This document shows, piece after piece, positions 44,578 to 56,890 of a DNA stretch of 64,000 bases; within the stretch, counting starts at the first letter, position 1; every line of letters starts with the position of its first letter. This DNA comes from Larix kaempferi (lineage: Eukaryota; Streptophyta; Pinopsida; Pinales; Pinaceae). The translations under genes were made by a program, and so were the position numbers. Below the pieces are notes generated by a model. The model searched no databases and was not told the DNA's origin. It saw only the letters and a list, made by a program, of their open reading frames with translations. The stretch lies in the NCBI GenBank assembly GCA_027924585.1, contig BSBM01000050.1, positions 8,008,001-8,072,000 of the forward strand, written 5' to 3'.

Positions 44578-46400
44578 TTTGAACCCCATTTGATTGATTG
44601 ATCTCACTTTCAGTCATTTTTTATTGTGATTCTTCTTTCTCTTCAAACCAGTACTGAATTTTGGTCTCCTTGACCTTTATTCTTCCCTCCTCTTTACATT
44701 TTTCCTCCATCTGTGATCAGTGAGTCCTCTAGGTCTGCAGCAACCCTGAAAAATTCAATTTTCTTTTCAAAAGATGCATTTTTCCATACTTTGCAACAAT
44801 ACCGCGCCCCCAGCACTCTCTACAGTGCAGTAGTACTGCGTATCCAACACTTTTACCAGAGCGGTAGTGTACCAGTACCGCGCTCTAGTCTATTCCTTCC
44901 ATGCGGTAGTGTCTGCATATTTTCAATTTTTTCTTCCCTACTTGGTTTCCTGAGTCATTTTTCATTTTCTCTGCTTTAGTTTGGTGTTTTCTGTTGCCTA
45001 TTACTATCCTGTTCATTACACAGTCTTTGTGGTGTGTTTATTTCTTTTGTGAGCTTGATTGTTTTATGAGTTAGTGGAATTATTTGCACATTGGGTCACC
45101 CCTTCAGTCTGATTGCATTAGCTTCATCTTATCATCACAACCAAACCCTTACTACTGTTCTTTTTACTGGATCGTGTATCTTTCATAATCACATTGTTTC
45201 CATTATTATCATTAAAATCTACATTGAAAATTATCATTGGAGAACATTTGTGTTGTTTGGGTTGAAATAGTCTAGCAGTATTATTGTGCATTAGGAAGTG
45301 AACCACTTAAATTTGCCACACAAATTCTCATTTTTTGAAGCATCCTAGTTGCAAGATTAGTGAATTGGAAAGAAGTGTTTATTTCAGTTTGGCTCTACTT
45401 ACAAAAAGAAAACATTTTTTGTTTTGTTTTGAAGTGGTTTTTAATTGCTTATGAAAGTTTCATGCATTTATGATCGAAGAACTCTCTCTCTTCCATAGCT
45501 AGTTTTCATCGAATACAAGGCTTATTTCAATTCATTATCACTTGCATGGTTTGGGTCGTCACAACACCGCCAAGTTTCACGTCCATTTACCCGATTGAGT
45601 AATACAACCACTAAAATTAATCTCCCTAACTAAACCAACACTAACCCACTTGAGGAAATCAAAAGAATTTGGTAGTTAGGTAGGACATCGGGGATAGGCA
45701 TCAAAATAATTCCCCCTTGTCATTTTCATATGAGACATAGTTGTTGTCCTCTAGGGAACTAAAATCCTCTAGTATTTATTGACACAGTCACAACCAGTTT
45801 ATGGAGGGGCCTCCTGACTGTTTTTAACTTTCAGGGGTTAAACCGCCGCGAGATTGAGAACCAGACAGATTCTGTGGAATGCCGCACTCCACTTAGCCCT
45901 AAGGCAACATTGATCATTGTCTTCCTTGTAATTCATAGTAATGCAAGGGTGATAAGGCAAAAGCGCCGAAAACCTTTTCCAACGTGTCATGAACGAGGTA
46001 GCTTAGTAACTTTTCTACTAGGGCTCTTTTACCCAGGATCCCTTTCGGTAGAGGGATATCCTTCTCATATTGGTCTCTCATGTTGTATTGTTCGACTTGG
46101 ATTTCATCACCTTGCGAAGGATACAACTTGTTGAGGTCTCCAGCTCTTAGTTAGGAGTTTGCTTGTTATCTCATCTTTATAGAGGGTCATTTTTTCTTTC
46201 TAGTGACTGCTTGTTGGCATTCTGGCCATTGTTTTTCTCAGCTCGCTTACTGAGACACCAGTCTCAGTATAGATTTTAGAGCTTGCTTTTTTGGCCTGTG
46301 AGCCTTGATTTTTCTAGCTCCTCTTTTACACACTCGGCTACATTAGAGTTTTTGAGTTCTTTGTTACGAGACTGCCCCCGGATTTCATATTCCTGCCATT
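44578..46400 (+). other. Leader of element D
   Basis: About 1.8 kb without a coding domain. A CGCGGTACT-type word cluster lies at 44,795-44,915. From about 45,590 the sequence matches element C's leader (62,860-63,680) in long stretches, for example GGTAGTTAGGTAGGA and GACTTGGATTTCATCACC. The two elements have different LTRs, so the leader block is unusually conserved. Confidence 0.7.
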
Positions 46401-49400
46401 ATGTCAGAACCACCACAGAGATCACAACGAGTATAGGGAAAAATCCCTCCACCACCACCACTGCCACGAACCTCTGGTCCACCTGCATCACGTATTCTCG
46501 CTCCTCATGGCCGTGGTGCTGGTTGAGGGAACATCCCACCGCCGATACGCACTACATCTTCAATTCCGTCATTAACCGTTACTCACAGCACAGTCTCAGA
46601 ACCTATTGCAATTTCTGCAACCACTAGTATATCTGAGATCCCGGCTGTCACTTCACCCACTGTTATTCCAGATATATCTGCCACAGTGGATAACATTACA
46701 GCGGCTGAATCTAGTACAACCCAAAATACTAGACCAGAGGCCGCCCTACTCCTCGATGTCAACACCTCCCTTCCACCAGAAACTTTTCACGATGACACGG
46801 ATGGATCTGTTGGCACCACTGAAGGATCCGACCAGGATATATCTGGCTTGATTTCAGTTCCGGGCGGGTACGTCAAAATTATTGAAGACACTCAACTTCT
46901 CGATACACCTTTTGAACCTGACTATGGCTTTATTACTTCCCAGGTGGAGCTTCCGCCTGTTATCACCGCGCCATCCAACGTTCATCCACAGGAAACTAGT
47001 TCTTCCGCTAATGTACCTCGTACTATATCTCTTCCCAACCTCCCTCCGGTACATGAGATCATGGCCTCCATTCAGTCTAGTATGGTTAGTCTAGCAAATT
47101 CCTTGTTAGCATCGGCACAGTTTAAACGTGACACAGAGCAAATGCTCTCAACAGATTCTATATATCCCCCTGTTACCCGTCCTCCCGACTATCGGGATCC
47201 GAACATCCCGTCTAGCATAGAGTTTCATCACTCCTATGAAGATGGCTCTGGACCTTCAGACGTTACTATACCTATGTTCCCGTCGGACCCCGAAAATCCT
47301 TTTCAAGACATGAACCCAAACGCAGTCTTCGATGGTCCTCCTATCATTGAACACACTATGGATGATACCCCCGATACCCCTCAGTTAAATTCCCCACATT
47401 TGCTGCCATCACCCATGTTTGGCGCACATTCTATGAGGGATAACCCAGTTTTTTCCCCGTACTCGCCTGTCATATATGGAAGACCCCCTCCACAAATCGG
47501 CACTTTTGGCGCCGTTGGCCAATCGGCACTATCATATCTGGCTAGTGTCGAAAGAACACCAAGTCATACTGCCGGACCATCCATATTGACCGGAGGTTCA
47601 CCTTCGGCCACTATCTACACTATCTCAGGAGGTGGACAACCGACTGCCATGATCCCCAACTCCAACAACCAAACTCCTCCTGGCGAGCCATCAACCCAAC
47701 CTACTGGAGGACAATCCTTTGTTGGGGACCCCGTTCCTAGTCAACAACCTCCTCCTATAGGGCCATCCAACCCATCGGCACCATCCAACAACCCTCCCAA
47801 CTAGCAGCATCTGCTCAGTACAGTATGTACAACACACCTGGCAGCGGACAACCTTATACCAGTTTTCCAATCGGGCCTCAGCTTCAACATCCCTCGTCAG
47901 GTATGCTTCCTTCTTGGGAACCTCAAATCCCACAGAGTGGGGGGTACTCATTATTTGGAAAATGGAACCCAGTTGGGGGGCAATCTCAGATTCCCCCCAA
48001 CTTTAACTCCGGCTTCCCTTATCCTTCGGCTGCTACAATTCCATGGAACCTATCCCTTCAATTTCCACACGTTCCTCAAGGAGGAACAAACCTTCCATGG
48101 ACACGACTGTCGCAGCCACCCCCCAACCCTGCTATGGGAAACCCTCCACTTACTCAATATAGTGGTAACATTCCTGGAACACAACAAATCCAAGGAACTT
48201 TTCCCCAACCAGGAGCGACAACCATTCCTGGGTTACAGTAACCCCAGGGTACCATACCTACCATCCCCACTCAGCAGAACATCCACCAACTGGTTACCAA
48301 CACTCAACCGGTTAACCAGATGGCCTACTACCCACAGAACTTCCAGCAGTACCCCACGGGAAACACATATGGGTATAACATGCAACAGTATACTATGCAA
48401 AGCCCTCTAGGTTTCTTTGTACCATACAGTTATTACTCATACCCGCAGACTAATCGTCAACTTCCCTTTTTGGCCATGCTAGACTTACCTGATTTGTCAA
48501 GGTTCATTAATGATCCCATATGGCATGAACCTCACTAGCCACCCAGTCCATCCAAACTTCCATCAAAAATTCCTAAGTTCGATGCTAAGCTTGGGGAAGA
48601 CCCAAAAAACCATGTAATGACCTTCCATCTTTGGTGTTCATCCAAATCCTTGATGGACGATTCCATCCGACTACGGTTCTTCCAGTGTACACTTACCGGC
48701 ACGGCAGCAAAATGGTACATCGAGCTGCCACAACACTCTTTCCACGATTTCAACACCTTGGCTATGCAGTTTCTGACCTATTTCCAGCTCCCCATCTGGT
48801 ATGAGATTGGAACAGAACTGTTAACCTCACTGCATCAAACCACTTCCACGCACATTTCGGATCACATCCATGAGTGGCATCGACGCCGTAGGCTAATCAA
48901 GGCACCCATTCCGGATCAGCTACTTGCTAATTGGTTCACAAAGTCATTCTTGCCTCCCATAGCTAGGGATATCGCTATGCGTGGGCCGGTCACAGAAGAA
49001 CAAGCCATCTCGGCAGCTCAGTACATGGATTTGGTATACACCCAATCCGACACTTTACACGAACTTCTTCCCCATGCCACCCGCGTTACCACTGATCCAA
49101 CGAAACCTGCCACTGAACCCCCCATTGATGGTATTGTCGGTTCAATTAAGGCCCAGCCTACTACCAACTCGACGGGGCAACAAGCTTTTGCTTCCCCCGC
49201 TCTATCTCAGGCTACTCCAAAAGCTACTACTTCTCCTGCTATCTCCTCCGAAGTGAACGCAGTTCAATCTACGTCACAACCATCCGGAGGAAAGAAGAAG
49301 AACAATCATGGTAAATCCAAGAAGAACCAGCAAGAGAATCCCAAGCCACAACCCACCCACAACGACCCGAAACCACGTCGAAAGGCTAAGTTTCCCTACC

Positions 49401-49492
49401 TAATTTGTCAAGACAATCACTACACGTGTACTGTCCCTACAAGGATGAAGTCAAAAAATTTGTTAAAGGATCCTCTCACCCGACAGTGTTAA
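46401..49492 (+). pseudogene. gag: Element D gag
   Basis: Start Met at 46,401 (MSEPPQRSQRV, then TAG at 46,434). The N-terminal 460 codons are Pro/Ser/Thr-rich. A frameshift near 47,800 leads to further low-complexity sequence with stops at 48,239 and 48,536, then the capsid domain PKFDAKLGEDPKNHVMTFHL ... GTAAKWYIELP ... HISDHIHEWHRRRRLIK. The basic tail (GGKKKNNHGKSKKNQQENPK) ends in a degraded knuckle CQDNHYTC. Very similar to A's gag over the capsid. Confidence 0.85.
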
Positions 49493-49521
49493 CTGACCCT
49501 TTCCCTCAGCAGTAACAGCAG

Positions 49522-50661
49522 ATGGTTTCCCAAGAAACCCCACAGGGGGGCAACTCGAGCAACCCAACTCGCGGAGAGACGTTCACAAATTGCGAAATCT
49601 TGATGACGAGTAATGAAGAGATTCATATAACCACACATTCAAAGACATATGAGAACCCTCCAAGTTCAAACAAACAGTCAGAGATAGCCAAAGGCAAATC
49701 TCCTGTTGAAGATCCGACTCCTACCCCTCCCCCTACCATCCATCTCCATATCGAGAGACCGCTTACGGACACAGTGCTACGCCCACCCAAGGGCACCATA
49801 CGAAAGGTGACATTTAATCCCAGTGTGCGAGCTGCCCAAAATTACAACATTGTTGAGGATTTAGCTCAAGCACCTTGCGCCATGTCGACTCTCGAGGTTC
49901 TTCAACACTGTCCTACGTAGTGTAGAACCTTACTTTCAGCACTGGGGGCAATGGACCCAGATACTTCAAACACTATCATGTTTAACTTGGAGCATGCCAA
50001 ACCTCAGCTTTCTCACCAGTTAGCCTTCCAGGTTCATACAAAAATCCGTGGACATAGCATCCACCGCACTGTTTTAGATGAAGGTGCCTCCACGTCGATC
50101 ATGTCTTTGAATTGCTGGAGAGCCTTAGGCTCACCCGAAGTCACGAAGTCTGCCAATACTCTTAGGGCATTTGATGGACACGATTTTCAACCTTATGGAC
50201 TCATTCCCTCAATTGGTGTTGAACTGGGGGGCAAAACAGTATCTGTACACATTGAAGTTTTGGATGCACCATTAGATTACAATCTTCTACTTGGTCGGAA
50301 CTAGTTTTACGCCATGACCGCCATAGCATCTACTGTCTTCCGGATTGTGCAATTTCCTCATGAATGGAAAATTGTCACTATAGATCAACTTGATTACTAT
50401 ATCCCATATTCTCATCCGAACTCCGCCAACACCGTCCCATTATTGGATCAACCTCGGTACTGGTTCCAACATGTTGGCGTTGGTCTTATGAAGGATTCTT
50501 CCCTTATTGGAGTATTTCCAGAACTGGGGCCCCATGTTCAACCAGTCAACATGATTTCATCAAATGTCACCCCTTCCAATGATTCATGGGTGATTCCGAG
50601 TCCCGCTGAGATTGAAAACTATGGCAACTCCATGTCTTTGAATAGAAACCTCACATCATAA
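49522..50661 (+). pseudogene. pol: Element D protease region
   Basis: Frame changes relative to gag. Protease TVLDEGASTSIMSLNCWRAL near 50,070 and LDYNLLLGRN near 50,275, with stops at 49,918 and 50,302. As in A, the active site reads D-E-G instead of D-T/S-G. No zinc knuckle is seen between this and RT, unlike A. Confidence 0.82.
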
Positions 50662-50712
50662 GAAGCGATCCTATCAGCCACCGATTGGGTCGACTGTCCT
50701 ACCCATCATACT

Positions 50713-52560
50713 GTGGCACAGCTCTCGTCTGAGACTCACTCATCCCCACCACTTATCGATCCTCTCACTTTGATTTTTCCCACTGACGAATCAATTATGG
50801 AGGTTATGTGCGGTGATGAGCCACCATGGGGAGATTTTCATCATCGATCTTCATTCCCCACCATTCAGACGCTTGAGCCTGATACAAAAACCAGTTCTTC
50901 ACTTGGAATAGTTCAAACCAAGCTTCCCACTTCCCTTGACGAAGTATTTTCCAAAGGGAACTTGTATAACCTTATGGAAACCACTCTCATAGATATTTTA
51001 GTGAAGCTTGGTATCGTGGAAAACATACATATTGGCAAAACATGTACTCCCCTCGAAATGGAGTTCTATACTACCTACTTCAAAAAAATTTGTGATGTTT
51101 TTGCTTAGAGTTATGAAGAAATGCCAGGAATAGATCCCTCGATTGTGGTCCATGAAATTCCAACCTTTCCTGGCACCCGACCTGTTCGGCAGAAACTTCG
51201 ACTCGTCCATCCTTGTAAGGCAACCTCTATTAAAGCAGAAGTTGAAAAAATTTTGCGAGCTAGTTTTATCTATCCTGTCCCATTGACAGAATGGGTATCT
51301 AACATCGTTCCCGTAGCCAAGAAATAGGGAACGATTAGAGTCTGTGTCGATTACCACGACTTCAACAAAGCCTGTCCAAAGGACATCTACCCAACTCCGT
51401 TCATCGATAACTGCGTCGGGAGTGTCATCTTTTCATTTATGGATGGCTTTTCTGGCTATAATCATATCGATATCCTCCCAGCCGACTAGCATAAAACAGC
51501 CTTTATCTGCCCTTAGGGGATTTTCGCATATCGAAAGTTACCTTTTGGCCTTAAAAATGCCAGGGCAACTTTCCAATGGGCGATGTCATACGCATTTCAC
51601 GATATCAAACATATTGTAGAACCATATCTTGATGATCTTCCCGCTCATTCTCAGACCCGAGATGACCATCCTGATCATTTAGGTGCCATTTTCGAAAGGT
51701 GTCGTCGCTACAATATCCGTTTGAATCCTCATAAGTGCGTCTTTTGCGTGGAAGATGGAAAATTTTTGGGATTCATAATCTCCAAAAGTGGGATACGCTT
51801 AGATCCTGCGAAGGTAGAAGCTATCTTAGCCCTTCCTTCCCCTACGAACATTCTAGAACTTCAAAGTTTGCAAGGGCATGCAAAATTTCTACGCCATTTC
51901 ATCTGTAATCTTTTCGAGATAACAAAAGGCTATATGAGGCTTCTCAAGAAGAACACTCCCTTCATCTGGGACGACGAAGCCCAATGTTCCTTTGATAATA
52001 TAAAGGTGACCTTAACTAAAGATCCTGTGATCCAACCCCCCGATTGCACATGGGATCACATTCTTTATCTCGCAGCTTCGACTTCCACCATCGGTATGGT
52101 GCTATTCCAGGAAGACCATAACGGCATAGAACATGTGGTGTACTATCTTAGTAAGAGTCTTCTCGACTCTGAAACTCGTTATTCACATGTTGAAAAATTG
52201 GCTCTGGCAACAGTTTTCGGTGTCCAGAGGTTTTGTCATTACATTCTACTCTGCCGGACCATTGTTATAGCTGATTTCAATCCAATGTATTATATCCTCA
52301 CGTGTCAAGTGCTTGGAGGCAAATATTCTCGTTGGATCATCATCCTACAAGAGTTTGACTTGGAATTTGTCAAATCCAAGTCCAAGAAGTCTTTGGTCTT
52401 TGCTAAGTTGATTTGTAACTTGCCCCGTGCTACCGAGCAATCCGAGCCCATCGATTCTCTTCCTGATGAATCGTTGTTCCTCATTAGCACGTCTGATCCA
52501 TGGTACGGGGATATTTTATTATATCTCCAAACCCAACATTCCCGCCCCGACCTCACTCAT
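50713..52560 (+). pseudogene. pol: Element D RT and Ty3-type RNase H
   Basis: RT: RQKLRLVHPCKATSIKAEVE, VCVDYHDFNKACPKDIYPTP, FMDGFSGYNHI, LPFGLKNARATFQ and the active site EPYLDDLPAHS. Stops at 51,106, 51,325, 51,487 and 51,514; the stretch from 51,583 to 53,172 is open. RNase H begins ILYLAASTSTIGMVLFQED, where the first catalytic Asp is lost, as in A. Confidence 0.87.
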
Positions 52561-53734
52561 GATGAACGTCGACGCATCCGACATCACGCCAAGTACTACC
52601 TCATAGTTAATGATACTCTTTATCGACGTGGTGTCAACATTGTTCTTCGACGCTGTTTGACCCTAGATGAAGCGGAACGCGTTCTTAATGACTGCCACAC
52701 TGGAGCATGTGGTGGTCATCTCTTTGGGATGGATACGACCCAGAAAATACTACGAGCGGGATATTTCTGGCCCTCGATTTTCAAAGACTGCATTGAAACG
52801 GTCAAGAAATGTCCACCATGTCAATTCTTTCATAATAAAACACGCTCACACCCTGCTCCACTCCATCCTGTTATTGCCGTCGGCCCCTTTTCCAAATGGG
52901 GCATAGATTTCATGCACTGTAAGCCCACTTCAGCCCGAGGGCATAGCTATGTCATAGTAGCTGTTGACTATTTCACAAAATGGGCTGAAGCAATGCCTAC
53001 TTATGCTGAGGACGGCAAAACAGCAGCACGATTCATATTCAATCACATTATAGCTAGATTTGGTGTCCCACAATCCATTGTGACCGATCATGGCTCCCAC
53101 TTCAGGAACCATATGATTGAGGAACTAAGTGCCAAGTTGGGTTTTCGCCATGAAAACCCAACCCCAGGCTAATGGCCAAGTTGAATCCATTAACAAAGTT
53201 CTAAAATGAATGATTCAGCGTATTGTGGGTACTCATAAATCCAACTGGCACTCAGCTCTATTTTCAGCACTATGGGCATACCGAGCCTCAGTAAAAAGTG
53301 CTACTGGGTTTACACCATTCCAACTGGTGTATGGCCTGGAAGCCATTTTACCGATTGAAAGTGAAATTCCATCACTTAAGATAGCCATAGAGCTACTTCC
53401 CCACACCACTTCTGAATAGGAACAATTTCTATACGTAGCCAAGCTAGACGAAACCCGCTGCGACGCTGCTTTAGCCAACGAATCTCATAAAAAACGTTTC
53501 AAAGCACAGTATGACAAATCCGTTCAACCTCGGATTTTCAATGAAGGTGACCTCGTACTCACATATGATCAAATGCACGATAAACTCGGAAAAGGAAAAC
53601 TAGAATCTATGTGGTACGACCCCTTTGTTGTAAAACGTGTCTTGGAGAAAGGAACCTATGAACTTGTCGATTGTGATGGCACACCATTGGCACAGCCTCG
53701 CAATGGGCTATACCTCAAACGCTTCTACGCGTAA
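52561..53734 (+). pseudogene. int: Element D integrase
   Basis: HHCC region NDCHTGACGGHLFGMD ... CPPCQFFHNK; core Asp in KWGIDFMHC, Asp in VTDHGSHF; then a frameshift near 53,160 and Glu in NGQVESINKVLK. Stops at 53,207 and 53,417. C-terminal FNEGDLVLTYDQMHDKLGKG. Ends at TAA about 53,732. Confidence 0.87.
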
Positions 53735-53856
53735 GGTTATCCTACGCGAGATACTTTTTTGTACATAATGTACCTAGATTGTTTTCACTCATCTTTTTGG
53801 TGTGCGCACAGACCTCATGTATCCATTCTTACCTTGACTTGTGATTTTGTGCGCAG

Positions 53857-54267
53857 ATGTCTGCCTACTTCGGATTTCCCGATGGTGCAAGCCGGCATAC
53901 CCGGAACCTCGCTTCCGCAACATGGGTAATCTATTCTCCCATTGGCGAGTTACTATCTTCATGAGCCAATTGTTTGGGCCCTACAACCAACAATATCGCA
54001 GAGTACCATGCAGTCATCGGACTCTTGACGGAGGTTGCTTCCCTTGGAATTGACTCCCTATCAGTCTTTTTAAACTCCCAACTCGTGGTTTCTCATCTAA
54101 ATCGTATTTACACAGTTCGCGATCCTATCCTACATTTATTTCGGAGGGTACGCCTCTTGGAACGATGTTTTAATTTCATTTGATATCAACACGTACCAAG
54201 GGAATTCAATCGTATAGCTGATTCATTAGCTAATTACATTTTGGATTGGAATCTTGCCCATACATAA
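53857..54267 (+). pseudogene. Stand-alone second RNase H after integrase (element D)
   Basis: ATG directly after TTTTGTGCGCAG. About 136 codons with two stops. FGFPDGASRHTRNLASATWV, PTTNNIAEYHAVIGLL, FLNSQLVVSHL (the third catalytic Asp is Asn here) and HVPREFNRIADSLANYILDW. Aligns end to end with the A copy at 7,007-7,444, in the same position after integrase. Confidence 0.84.
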
Positions 54268-54476
54268 AAACACATCACAAAATAAACACACAAGTCATTG
54301 TAAATAAATAGGTCATAAAAGTAGGTCCATATATATATCACTGTATATAAAAGTGTTTTTTCAAATACATAAAGTTTGTGTTTTAAAGACAAAATTTGGG
54401 ACCTAATCCCATACAAAAATTTGGCTCTCAAAGCCTACATATCGTCTACATGCCACAAAAAGATAAAAGCTACCAT
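54268..54476. other. Gap between RNase H and antisense gene of element D
   Basis: A/T-rich, with ATATATATA near 54,330. The TCCACG hairpin array found here in A is absent. Confidence 0.5.
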
Positions 54477-55890
54477 CTAAGGAGATCTGGGGGATCTATC
54501 ATGTTCCTCATCAGATTCCTCACGCTGCTGGTGATAACACAATATAGCCCGAACCACCCTACAAAGGAGTCGGCCAATACGCCTAGGCACACCTACGATA
54601 TGCCGCTGGAGATGCAAAGGGATGTCGTCCACCCTCATAGCAGGGATACCGTGGGTTAAACCCTGTAGGTTCCTCTCTCTCTCCTGGACCCCTCCCGCCT
54701 CATCTTCGTCTTCTTCCTCATCTGGAGCAGCTTGGTGATCAACACCACCTCGGCGTAATGGCGAGTACCTTGCCGGTCTCTGTGGTCCACGATCTGTGAC
54801 ATGCACACATACATATATTAAAGTCTTTTACACATTCTAAAAAACAATAAAAATTATATATTCAAAAAAAAAAAAATCCATGAAGGTCATACCTGAATTG
54901 TCCCTATCCTCATCTTCCGGCAGTGCCAAGTCTATGTCCTCGTGGAAGTCCACTCCTGCATAGGGGTAGTCATCGATCATCACAATCTGTTCCTCGAGCC
55001 ATGAGAAGAAATCCTCACCAAAATCCAAACGCTGTGGCCCCCCAAGTCTTCCTGTGTATTCACTCCATCGAGCCATCCATGGATCGGTGGGTGGACGGGG
55101 GGGCATGGCTATCTATGGGCGCAACAACGGCACCCTCGCCAAGAATAAGGTGACTAAGATGCTCCCATACCCAAATTGAGAATTCTCTCCAAGCCTGCAC
55201 TTGTTCACTTGCTCTTTGAGGTGGGTCAATACTGCCTCACACCAGTTGAATACTGTTCCTGCCATGCAATCCACTGCAAGATTCATCTGTGTACGGGACG
55301 CATAATGGGGACTTGTGCTCCCTACTGCATGTGTGATGGTGAACAACACGATTTTTAAAGGAAGTTCTACAATGTCCTTAATGACCACCTTGCCGCTTTT
55401 CTTCCCCGAACCTTGACGGCAATAACGAGCAAGTAAAGCATCTGTGCTCGCCTCCGAGGCTGTGAACCCAGTAAAAATCACCCGGGATCCTCTTTTTGAG
55501 AGGCCCGTGAGGAAATAAATATCCTCGAGTTCAATCTCGAGGGTGTGTTCTCCCACTCGGAAAGCCTGAATGTCGGGGTCCCACATTTGAATAATGTGGG
55601 TGAGAAGTTTTGCCTGCTTACGAATGCCTTTGGTTTTGAAGAATTTTAACAAACCACATTCCCGCAATGCAGTCAAGGTCTCTTGGTTATCTTCAGTGAA
55701 TAAATCATCTGCTTCATGCTCTCTTTCTTTCCAATGGACCATTTTGCTCCAAACAAGTTACAATTACCTGCAAAAGGTCATAGGAAACATTCATTAATCA
55801 TTTAACAACTTGATCTCAACTAAAAATTTGAGAAAAAATAATTTTTTCATCTTAAAATTCGCCGCTATCGCGCCTGGGGGAAATTTGATT

Positions 55891-55965
55891 GCGCGGTACT
55901 GCACAGTACCGCGCCCGTACTGTGCCCAGGTTTAACCTTACAGCATGGTACTGTTGCACAGTACC
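55891..55965 (-). repeat. GCGCGGTACTG palindromes in intron 1 of the antisense gene (element D)
   Basis: A perfect hairpin GCGCGGTACTG-CA-CAGTACCGCGC (55,891-55,914) and a second, GGTACTG-TTGCA-CAGTACC (55,947-55,965). More partial copies continue to 56,000 (CACGGTACTGCG). Same place as the CGCGATG array in A, different sequence. Confidence 0.85.
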
Positions 55966-56236
55966 GCACTTTCTGACATAGAGCCCGCACGGTACTGCGA
56001 AAGGCGAAAATTGCGCAATAGGGCTCGCCCAAAAAAATGTTTTTCCCTACTGAAATCAAGTTATTCATAAATGAAATGAAAGAGGGGCTTGCAAGCTCTT
56101 ACCTGGCATAGAAGGCTGTTGAAACGGTGCTCCGAATCTCCAGATATGAACTCTTGAAGTTTTTGCTCCTCAATGGGTAAAATCTCCTATTTTGGCAAAT
56201 GCACAATTGAAATGGTAACTTTTCATATTTACCCAT

Positions 56237-56246
56237 CCTTTATATA
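56237..56246 (-). promoter_or_regulatory. TATA box of the antisense gene (element D)
   Basis: The minus strand reads TATATAAAGG, about 140 bases before the exon-1 donor, matching the spacing in A. Confidence 0.58.
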
Positions 56247-56410
56247 ACTTTTTCACTTATTTTTTACTCATTATTTTATCTAGTTAAAATAAAACCCATT
56301 TCACATTACTAATATCTAGTTCCATGAGCATTTGTTGACAGGGTCTCCTTTAAAAAATATTCACATTGGCGTTCATTTATTGTTTGACCTTCATTTTGAG
56401 CCTACTTTAT

Positions 56411-56890
56411 CTTTTTCGTGCTCTGGGTTAAAACTTGAAAAAGATTCCAAGTGCTTTTACACTCGTGTCGTTCTTGTCAAACTTAAGTAAATGGTGTCGA
56501 GCTTAGTCAGCTTTACTCATGCTCGTTAAACGATGAGGAAAGTATTATCCTGGTTGTATTTTATTCTTTTTTCAGACCAGAATAATTAAAAATTACGAAA
56601 AAGACCATTGGAGTCCATAGTTAAGCTCTTTTCAGACTCCCTAAAATTGAAAAGATTGCCAAGTGATCATGACTCTTTCACACTTGTAAAAGTATTTGAA
56701 AGGTCATATATTCGGTGATAGGTTACCCCTTTTTCGACTCGTCTAGACTATTTATGAGAAAGGTATACCTCGGTCAATTTTTGGCTGGGAGAGTTCTCTC
56801 GGGAATTGTTTTACACTTTTTCGGGATCGAGGGACTAAATTTATGAAAAAGTACATTTTGGAGCCTTCTTTAAGTTTTTCAGGCTCTCTA
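56411..56890 (+). repeat. Stem-loop series in the 3' UTR (element D)
   Basis: CTTTTTC 56,411-56,417 with GAAAAAG 56,437-56,443; CTTTTCA 56,628-56,634 with TGAAAAG 56,648-56,654; CCTTTTTC near 56,728 with GAGAAAGG (one G-U pair); ACTTTTTC near 56,815 with GAAAAAGT; GTTTTTCA near 56,874 with TGAAAAAC. The last differs from the second on both arms. Same order and spacing idea as A at 10,540-10,990. Confidence 0.78.

Larger units (their letters stand above)
54477..56246 (-). pseudogene. Antisense three-exon plant-mobile-domain-like gene of element D
   Basis: Minus strand: TATA at 56,246; exon 1 to 56,103 (donor CCAG/GTAAGAGC); intron 1 56,102-55,768 (acceptor CCTTTTGCAG); exon 2 55,767-54,893 with ATG at 55,742; intron 2 54,892-54,794 (CAG/GTATGA ... 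GTCACAG, T-rich, 99 nt); exon 3 54,793-54,477. Exon 2 coding is 850 nt and exon 3 starts in the complementary phase, so intron 2 keeps the frame. PMD wording FRVGEHTLEIELEDIYFLTG; conserved VMIDDYPYAGVDF. Exon 3 is acidic then basic. The only stop in the coding frame is TAG 55,115-55,113 (LLRP-stop-IAMPP). About 388 aa. Function unknown. Confidence 0.75.

Noticed and set aside
54477-56246. Envelope-like gene
   Set aside because: It is antisense, has introns, and shows no signal peptide or transmembrane segment; PMD-like wording fits better.
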